Shown here: positions 59,839-64,000 of the stretch, in pieces | Layout of the letters: each line of letters opens with the position of its first letter | How positions within the stretch are numbered: position 1 is the first letter of the stretch | DNA from: Clostridiales bacterium Firm_11 | GTDB lineage: Bacteria > Bacillota > Clostridia > Christensenellales > Aristaeellaceae | Reading direction: 5' to 3' | Assembly: GCA_001604105.1 (NCBI GenBank) | Contig: LVAQ01000022.1 | Location: forward strand, 60,343 to 124,342 | DNA length: 64,000 nt | Program-made: the position numbers and the translations under genes | Notes under the pieces: model-generated | What the model was told of the DNA's origin: nothing | The model's input: only the letters and a program-made list of their open reading frames with translations | Databases searched by the model: none

Positions 59839-61758
59839 CTAGTATGTGTAAATGCGAAAAATATTAACGTAACCGATGGACGTTTCGTACGCCCATTCCA
59901 GCGGTTGATCCGTACTTTCGGCGATGTAGGCCATCAGGCTGGGCCATGGCTCCGGATCGGTGCTGGCCAGCAAGACGTTCTCCCGAAGGAAGATCGAACC
60001 GTTTAATTCCGACAGACCATATTTTTCCAGCGTACGATACCAGCTTGGCGTGCGTACGGTGTACCCGCCCCAGAACAGCACATTCCCCGCCAAATCCGCC
60101 GGTGTATGCGGAAACAGCCGGGTATCCCCCAGTTGAGACAGGTCATGGATAAACAGGATATCGGGGTTTTCCAGCGCATAGGCGTCCAAATCCGCCATGT
60201 TGACGCTGGAATAATCCATTTCTTCTTCATCCGCGGGCGGCGTGATGGCCGCGGCCATGATCTGCGCGGCCTGCATGGCAAACCACAGGCTTGCGCAAAG
60301 CGCGAGGATCAGCGGAATCGCCCACAGGGGACGCAGGATACGCGGCTGCGGCGTTGGCTTGACCGGAGGCTCCGGCGCGGAGGACGCGACCTGCGCAGGC
60401 GCGTCGCACGGTAGGGGCGCGGCTATGGTTGCCGTTTGGGCGGTTGGCTCCGGCGCGGCGGCGGGGATGTGCGCGCCTGCGCGTGCGATGCGAATGGGCG
60501 GCGTACCCGACAGCGCGCCCGCCAACGCGCTTGCCGCGAAGGCCGCAAAGGGGAACAGCACACTGGCGGCCGCACGCATGGGCAACCGGCCGGAATAGCC
60601 CAGGTAGCCAAGCAGCAATGCGCCGCCCAAGGCGGCCAGCACAGTGCCAAGGTATGCCCAGCGGCTTGATTCCCTGCGGCAGGCGGCGGCGAACAGTGCG
60701 GCCAGCGCCAGTGCCAGCGCGGCATAGATGCCCTGCGTGATGGCAGGATTAGCGCGCAGGCTGTTACGCACGGTGGTCAGCATGGCCAGCAGCTTGTCGC
60801 CGATGGTCAGGTGCGCGTCATCCGCCGCTTGTTGCGCGTTCAGGGTTTGCAGCGCTTCCAGCGACATGTTGTCATCCATAAAATACCAATAGGTAAATAG
60901 CGTGAATTCGTTGTCACTCCACCCGATCGCCTGTAGGGTCTCGGGGGTGGTGGTGTGGTCAAAATCGGAATAATCCAGCAGCTGGATGCGCTCCTGCTGC
61001 CAGGCCAGCAGCGGCCGTGTGCCGGTGAGGGCGATATCCGCCTCCCGCAGCGCCGCTAACCCCCCGAATGCCAGCGCGGTCACAAGCACGCCGATCAGCA
61101 CCGGCTTTGCCTGCCGCAGCGGCAGCTTGCCCTTGCCAAACGCGATGAACACCTTGGTGAGCAGCATGAGCACCCAAAAGCACAGCGGCGGGAGTACCGA
61201 TACCTGCCGCAGGAAGTAGCACTGGAGCAGCAGCACCGCGCTGCCGAGCAGCGGACGGAGGATCTTTCCTCGTCGTGTTTGCGTCATATCCACACTGGCA
61301 AGCTGCGCCACCGCGGCGGCGCCCAGCAGCGCGGAGGTGGTGGTGTAACTGATGCGGCAGGTGATATACACCGCATACCCCGCCAGGAAAAGAATCCCCA
61401 GCAGCGCGCCTGCCCACAGGGAAAGCCCGCGGCGGCTGGTGAGCTGCGCAAGGCTCTTGATCATCACGACCTGCGCAAACCAAAGCAGAAAGAGCTGCAC
61501 GATGGAGAACCACGCCACCCCCGGCATCAGCCTTGCCAGCGCGTACAGCGTCCACGCCAGCGCCGTGTGGATGTACAGGTGGAAATTGGCGGGCTCGCCC
61601 CCCTCATACCCCATGAAGGAGCGCAGGATGGGCGCATCGTCACTGCCAATATACTGAAAGGAGGAATAGGCATACAGCAGCGCAAAAAACAGCGAAGCCG
61701 TGAGCATGCCAACCAGCCAGGGGGCGATGGCGCGTATGGTACGGGCGTTGCGTTGCAT
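59839..61758 (-). CDS. Polytopic membrane protein, GT-C-like, paralog A
   Basis: A 639-residue protein with about 11 predicted helices and a soluble C-terminal region of about 120 residues. After helix 1 comes YIGSDDAPILRSFMGYEGG, a di-acidic loop like that of GT-C glycosyltransferases, then HLYIHTALAW. A long conserved segment before residue 320, LREADIALTGTR..WQQERIQLLDYSD..IGWSDNEF..YWYFMDDNM, is shared with the next gene. Residues about 430-480 are Pro/Ala-rich, between late helices. AAAGGAGG precedes ATG 61758. I know no named family; lipid-linked sugar transfer is a guess from topology. Likely same operon as its paralog, MATE and kinase genes. Confidence 0.7.
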   Translation of the reverse strand: MQRNARTIRAIAPWLVGMLTASLFFALLYAYSSFQYIGSDDAPILRSFMGYEGGEPANFHLYIHTALAWTLYALARLMPGVAWFSIVQLFLLWFAQVVMIKSLAQLTSRRGLSLWAGALLGILFLAGYAVYITCRISYTTTSALLGAAAVAQLASVDMTQTRRGKILRPLLGSAVLLLQCYFLRQVSVLPPLCFWVLMLLTKVFIAFGKGKLPLRQAKPVLIGVLVTALAFGGLAALREADIALTGTRPLLAWQQERIQLLDYSDFDHTTTPETLQAIGWSDNEFTLFTYWYFMDDNMSLEALQTLNAQQAADDAHLTIGDKLLAMLTTVRNSLRANPAITQGIYAALALALAALFAAACRRESSRWAYLGTVLAALGGALLLGYLGYSGRLPMRAAASVLFPFAAFAASALAGALSGTPPIRIARAGAHIPAAAPEPTAQTATIAAPLPCDAPAQVASSAPEPPVKPTPQPRILRPLWAIPLILALCASLWFAMQAAQIMAAAITPPADEEEMDYSSVNMADLDAYALENPDILFIHDLSQLGDTRLFPHTPADLAGNVLFWGGYTVRTPSWYRTLEKYGLSELNGSIFLRENVLLASTDPEPWPSLMAYIAESTDQPLEWAYETSIGYVNIFRIYTY

Positions 61759-61951
61759 GGCGTAGACCTCCTTTTGATGAGCGTTGGGAAGCGAGGAAGC
61801 AACCGCGCGTTGGCCGCCGATGCGGTATGCGGTTGATGGAAACGGTTAAAGCCCCGTAAGCGGCGGCTTGCCAGTGAGGCGATGTTCGCCCCAAGCGGCG
61901 GCGCTTTACAAAGGCAGCGGCGCTGCGATTACGCTGCGCGGGCAGGCGGGT

Positions 61952-63679
61952 TCATGGGGCGGATGCGGATGGCGCCGTGTGCAGCCGCCACACGTACAGG
62001 CTTCCGGCACGCGCATCCAGCGAGGCGGCTACGGGCGTACCGGCGCGTTCCGAAAGGTAGGCGAGCAGCTCGCTTTGCGCGGCAGGTTCCGCGCTGATCA
62101 GCCGCACATCCTCCCGCAGGAGGGCGGTGACGGAAAAATCCAGCCCGTCCAGCCCGAAGGCGGTCAGGGTGGCAAGCATCCCGGGCGCGCGGCTGTTCCA
62201 GCTTTGCAGCGGGAGCAGGTTGGCAGTGCGCGGGACGGCGGCAAACATCGCCGTGGGAAGGGGTACCGTGCTGTCCACAAACAGCAGTTGCGCCGGATGG
62301 GCGGCCGCGTACTGCACTTCTGCCGCGGTGGGTGTGGTAAAGTTATAGGTCGTCGGGTTAAAACAGTAGCGCCATGCCGTGTACGCGGTGCTGCCCATCA
62401 CGGCGGCACACAGCAGCGCGGCGGCGGCGGGCGCAAGGTTGCGGGCGTGCCAGCCACGCGGCATGAGCGTACACGCCAGCGCATACAGCGCCGCCAGGGC
62501 CGGAAACAGCACGGATGCGGCAGCCCTACGCGGAAAGCGGCCCGCCAGCGCCAGATAGGCAAGCAACGCGGCGGCGGCCAGCAGGATGAGCAGCGGCGCG
62601 GCCATCGCGATGGTGCGCCGCAGGCGGGTTGGCAACAGGGCAAGCCAGCACAGCGCGGCCAGCAGCAGCGCCGCCAGCCACCAGTGGGCAAAAGCTTCGG
62701 AGGTTGCATCCAGCCGGAGCCAGGCGCGCCATACACGGCGGAGGGGATCCACGGCATCCGCCGTAGGAAGCGCTTCGTGGCGCTGGTGTAAGGCGTTCAG
62801 GGCGGCGGCGTCCATGTTCGCATCCCAGAAATACCAGGTGCGATAGAGGGCAAGCTCCGCCGGAGACCACCCGACGGTGGCCAGATCGTCCGCGGTGAGG
62901 CGGGCGGAATCGTCATAATCGGTCAGTTGGATGCGCGCGCGTTGCCAGCGGGTGAAGTCGCGCTGGTTTTGCAGGGTGATATCCGCCTCCCGCAGGAGCA
63001 TGAGCCCCGCAAACAACAGCGCCGCCATCAGGCAGAAGCGGCCGAGGGGGCGCAGCGCGGCGTTGCGCGTTTCCGGTGGGAGCAGGCACAGGCGGGCAAG
63101 CAGCGAGGTAAGCCACATCGCCGCCGCGGGAAGGGCGGCCACTTGCCGCAGCAGGTAGCCCAGCACCAGGGGCACAAGCGAGAGCGCAAGCCCGCGCGCG
63201 CGACCTTGCGGCAGGGACAGATCCACCGCAAAGAGCTGGAAAATTCCGGCGCTGGAGAGGATCGCCGCGGTGACGGTGTAGGTGACCGTGGTGCTGCCTT
63301 CCATGAGAAAAGCGCCCCAGAACAGCAGGGAAAGCGGGATGCCCAGCCATGGCGGGCGGTGGCAGCGTGCCATTAGCTGCATGAGCGCTTTGGTGGCCAG
63401 CGTGCTGGCAAACAGCAGCATGAGTGCTTGAACGACCCCAAACCATGGCACCGTAGGCATCGCGCCATACAGCCAGGCCAGGGGAAACGCCAGCAGCGTG
63501 TGGATGTTTGCGGCAAACGGGACGGGCACGCCGCCCCAGTAGCCTGCCAGCGCCCGCGCCAGCTCGATATCATCGGGCAAAGCGTAGTGCACGTAGCTCA
63601 GGCGCAGCAGCAGCGCGTACTGGAGCAAGGCCAGCACCATGCCGCAAAGCCAGTAGCGGCGCGTGGTGTGCGCGCGCAT
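61952..63679 (-). CDS. Polytopic membrane protein, GT-C-like, paralog B
   Basis: A 575-residue paralog of the downstream gene: it has YALPDDIELARALAGYWGG after helix 1 and NIHTLLAFPLAW, and the shared block LREADITLQNQR..WQRARIQLTDYDD..VGWSPAELA..TWYFWDANM at about residues 228-300. About 11 helices precede a short soluble C-terminus. Overall similarity to paralog A is low outside these blocks, pointing to an old duplication. ATG 63679 follows AAGGAGG. A promoter candidate lies about 70 bases upstream. The 193-bp gap to paralog A holds no gene. Confidence 0.7.
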   Translation of the reverse strand: MRAHTTRRYWLCGMVLALLQYALLLRLSYVHYALPDDIELARALAGYWGGVPVPFAANIHTLLAFPLAWLYGAMPTVPWFGVVQALMLLFASTLATKALMQLMARCHRPPWLGIPLSLLFWGAFLMEGSTTVTYTVTAAILSSAGIFQLFAVDLSLPQGRARGLALSLVPLVLGYLLRQVAALPAAAMWLTSLLARLCLLPPETRNAALRPLGRFCLMAALLFAGLMLLREADITLQNQRDFTRWQRARIQLTDYDDSARLTADDLATVGWSPAELALYRTWYFWDANMDAAALNALHQRHEALPTADAVDPLRRVWRAWLRLDATSEAFAHWWLAALLLAALCWLALLPTRLRRTIAMAAPLLILLAAAALLAYLALAGRFPRRAAASVLFPALAALYALACTLMPRGWHARNLAPAAAALLCAAVMGSTAYTAWRYCFNPTTYNFTTPTAAEVQYAAAHPAQLLFVDSTVPLPTAMFAAVPRTANLLPLQSWNSRAPGMLATLTAFGLDGLDFSVTALLREDVRLISAEPAAQSELLAYLSERAGTPVAASLDARAGSLYVWRLHTAPSASAP

Positions 63680-63740
63680 TGGCAGGCACCTCCTTGCGGT
63701 TCAAACCGGCGCGGCCGGGTCGCGTCATAAAAGAAAGGAT

Positions 63741-63768
63741 ACACATATGGACTTGAAAAGTCAAGCAT
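63741..63768 (-). promoter_or_regulatory. Promoter candidate for the paralogous membrane-protein genes
   Basis: Minus-strand TTGACT, 17-base spacer, TATCCT, about 65 bases before the start of paralog B, in an AT-rich stretch. Confidence 0.5.
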
Positions 63769-63857
63769 CACCTATAAAACAGCCGAAATACCCATATTAT
63801 GGAATTTTATCCAGCGGCACAGGAATGATGATGATCTATATAAAAGGAAGCGATTGA
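63747..63857 (+). CDS. Possible 36-residue small protein
   Basis: An ATG at 63747, seven bases after AAAGGA, opens a 36-codon frame (MDLKSQASPIKQPKYPYYG.. ending IYIKGSD). It is AT-rich, unlike its neighbours, and overlaps the promoter candidate of the opposite gene. The ribosome site is good, but with no recognisable family and no promoter of its own it may be chance. Confidence 0.25.
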   Translation: MDLKSQASPIKQPKYPYYGILSSGTGMMMIYIKGSD

Positions 63858-63905
63858 AAACGCGCCGCATTGCCCGAAATAGTTAGGGAAAAACGAAAAA
63901 AACAG

Positions 63906-64000
63906 TTGACAACCCCCCTGAACGATGGTATTATAGTCAAGCTCGCTAATGAGCGCCGAACCTTGAAAATGATACAGAGAGAAACGAACGCAAAGCGAAG
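63906..64000 (+). promoter_or_regulatory. Probable rRNA operon promoter and 16S leader
   Basis: TTGACA (63906-63911), 17-base spacer, TATTAT (63929-63934), followed by CGAACCTTGAAAATGA and an A/G-rich stretch to the window end. The ACCTTGAAAA segment is typical of clostridial pre-16S leaders, so a ribosomal RNA operon probably begins just outside the window. Confidence 0.65.

Overview
The window is chromosomal DNA from a GC-rich, low-GC-type-signal (sigma-70 TTGACA/TATAAT, strong AGGAGG ribosome sites) member of the Clostridia. LL-diaminopimelate aminotransferase with dapF, class III fructose bisphosphatase, a split purine end-pathway (stand-alone AICAR transformylase plus PurO-type IMP cyclohydrolase), rubrerythrin, DUF6020 and an L20-type infC leader all fit an anaerobic gut-type clostridium; Christensenellales or a neighbour is my guess and is inference only. 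There are no transposases, integrases or CRISPR arrays.

Layout. 1-7640: a purine operon on the minus strand (purE, purC, purF, purM, purN, purO, purH-type AICARFT, purD cut by the window edge) behind a clear promoter. 7.8-10.3 kb: a nitroreductase diverging from a GuaA-like protein that has lost its glutaminase catalytic residues. 10.4-13.9 kb: a DUF4405 membrane protein, dapF and dapL. 14.0-14.9 kb: an AT-richer PBECR4-domain gene behind a structured leader with an intrinsic terminator. 14.9-18.4 kb: an asymmetric heterodimeric ABC exporter. 18.5-27.8 kb: a four-gene cassette of unknown function (lipoprotein with a vWA-like motif, four-helix membrane protein, tubulin/FtsZ-like GTPase, large actin/Hsp70-like ATPase). 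29-31 kb: murB-rapZ. 31.5-36.2 kb: YgeA-like racemase, GT2 glycosyltransferase, DUF6020 protein. 36.8-44.7 kb: a two-gene signalling operon (1569-residue GGDEF/REC/EAL protein and a hybrid histidine kinase with solute-binding sensor domains). 45.7-50.1 kb: class III FBPase, rubrerythrin, GT4 glycosyltransferase. 51.1-56.2 kb: leucine-rich-repeat protein, infC-rpmI-rplT with leader, CHAP protein, queH. 56.7-63.7 kb: small membrane protein, amino acid kinase, MATE exporter, and two paralogous polytopic membrane proteins. The last 100 bases look like an rRNA operon promoter and leader.

The most striking property is that nearly every long gap between genes is filled by its own tandem array, with periods of about 70, 97, 121, 130, 134, 149, 157 and 171 bp. 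Two arrays amplify pieces of neighbouring genes (the stop end of the racemase with its terminator; the GT2-stop/DUF6020-start junction) and one 147-bp in-frame repeat lies inside the DUF6020 gene. Two arrays are mosaics of alternating sequence types. Separate hairpin-rich dispersed repeats occur near 2.8, 20.8 and 28.3 kb.

The best candidate for an undescribed system is the 18.5-27.8 kb tubulin-like/actin-like/lipoprotein cassette. Next are the dead-glutaminase GuaA paralog and the PBECR4 gene with its three-way-junction leader. All calls are from reading the sequence; no database search was run.
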